DNA from: Sinorhizobium chiapasense
GTDB lineage: Bacteria; Pseudomonadota; Alphaproteobacteria; Rhizobiales; Rhizobiaceae
Reading direction: 5' to 3'
Assembly: GCF_036488675.1 (NCBI RefSeq)
Contig: NZ_CP133149.1
Location: forward strand, 62,001-126,000
Length of the DNA stretch: 64,000 nt
A model generated the notes under the pieces. It was not told where the DNA came from. It did not search any database and was given only the letters and a program-made list of their open reading frames with translations. This document shows positions 63,772-64,000 of the stretch, in pieces (the stretch's first letter is position 1; the number at the start of each line of letters is the position of its first letter). A program made the position numbers and the translations under genes.

Positions 63772-64000
63772 ATGCAGGTCAAAGCAGCAGTGTTGCGACA
63801 AATGAATGTGTCTCGCCCGTACGCCACCAACGAGCCGCTTGGGATCGGGGAAATAGAGCTTTCTCCGCCGGTCCCGGCGAAGTCCTCGTCCGCATCCTTG
63901 CCGCCGGCCTCTGCCATTCCGATCTGTCCGTCATCAACGGCGACGGGCCCCATCCGATGCCGATGGCACTAGGGCATGAAGCGGCAGGCGTTGTCGAGGC
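63772..64000 (+). pseudogene. zinc alcohol dehydrogenase start, frameshifted, cut by window end
   Basis: The product starts MQVKAAVLRQMNVSRPYATN, continuing EPLGIGEIELSPP. The frame then breaks at 63870-63871 and resumes as GPGEVLVRILAAGLCHSDLS, VINGDGPHPMPMALGHEAAG. This is the class III-like zinc alcohol dehydrogenase with the catalytic Cys (GLCHSD) and His (GHEAAG). One G missing from a GGG run explains the shift. The gene continues beyond the window. GGAGGGACCA precedes the ATG. Confidence 0.8.

Overview
The window looks like a chromosomal or plasmid accessory region of a rhizobial alphaproteobacterium (Rhizobiales, Mesorhizobium/Rhizobium-like). The grounds are its high GC content, a glycine-type 5-aminolevulinate synthase, repeated DUF982 genes, a small heat-shock gene behind a ROSE-like RNA thermometer, a CIRCE-controlled groESL operon and remnants of rhizobial-type integrases. 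The species cannot be fixed from sequence reading alone.

Region 1 (about 0.9-11.4 kb, + strand) is a tightly packed redox cassette. It encodes a DyP-type heme peroxidase, a NIPSNAP protein, two paralogous small proteins, a DUF4331-SRPBCC fusion, a TPR-like protein, a membrane-anchored triheme cytochrome c, a [2Fe-2S] protein with a Tat-exported molybdenum hydroxylase, and a HupE/UreJ membrane protein. The cassette is bracketed by inverted copies of a 28-bp sequence (696-723 and 11595-11622). A hemA gene lies just outside and could supply heme. This is the best candidate for an undescribed system in the window.

Region 2 (13-22.7 kb) is a mosaic: a zinc alcohol dehydrogenase, broken MaoC and membrane-protein genes, GYD and ABM-like proteins, remnants of chrA, an integrase and a probable sulfatase, and an AraC regulator divergent from a membrane protein/DUF1254 unit with two 17-bp direct repeats between them.

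Region 3 (22.9-35.9 kb, - strand) is a complete VirB/VirD4 type IV secretion system: virB1, B2, B3, B4, a second transglycosylase, B5, a B7-like lipoprotein, B6, B8, B9, B10, B11 and virD4. No relaxase is visible. Divergently (36-39.4 kb, + strand) lie three secreted nuclease-fold (SNase-like) proteins and three small exported or membrane proteins. From 39.4 to 43.4 kb there is a structured non-coding segment, an alpha/beta hydrolase, an RcgA-like membrane protein and two paralogous small hypotheticals.

Region 4 (44-57 kb) holds a large SAM-cyclase-ATPase signalling protein, a resolvase remnant and a stress-protein block: DUF982, SPW protein, NDUFS4-like protein, two Hsp20s, groESL, a frameshifted HtrA, two further DUF982 genes and a broken response regulator. 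It ends with a truncated formylglycine-generating enzyme between 25-bp inverted repeats.

Region 5 (57.6-64 kb) has a truncated sugar-dehydrogenase small subunit; a MoaF-like, aldo/keto reductase, flavin monooxygenase and MFS set divergent from a LysR regulator; an IS110 transposase remnant; and the start of a frameshifted alcohol dehydrogenase. Several otherwise well-preserved genes differ from an open frame by one base, so either gene decay or sequence errors must be considered.
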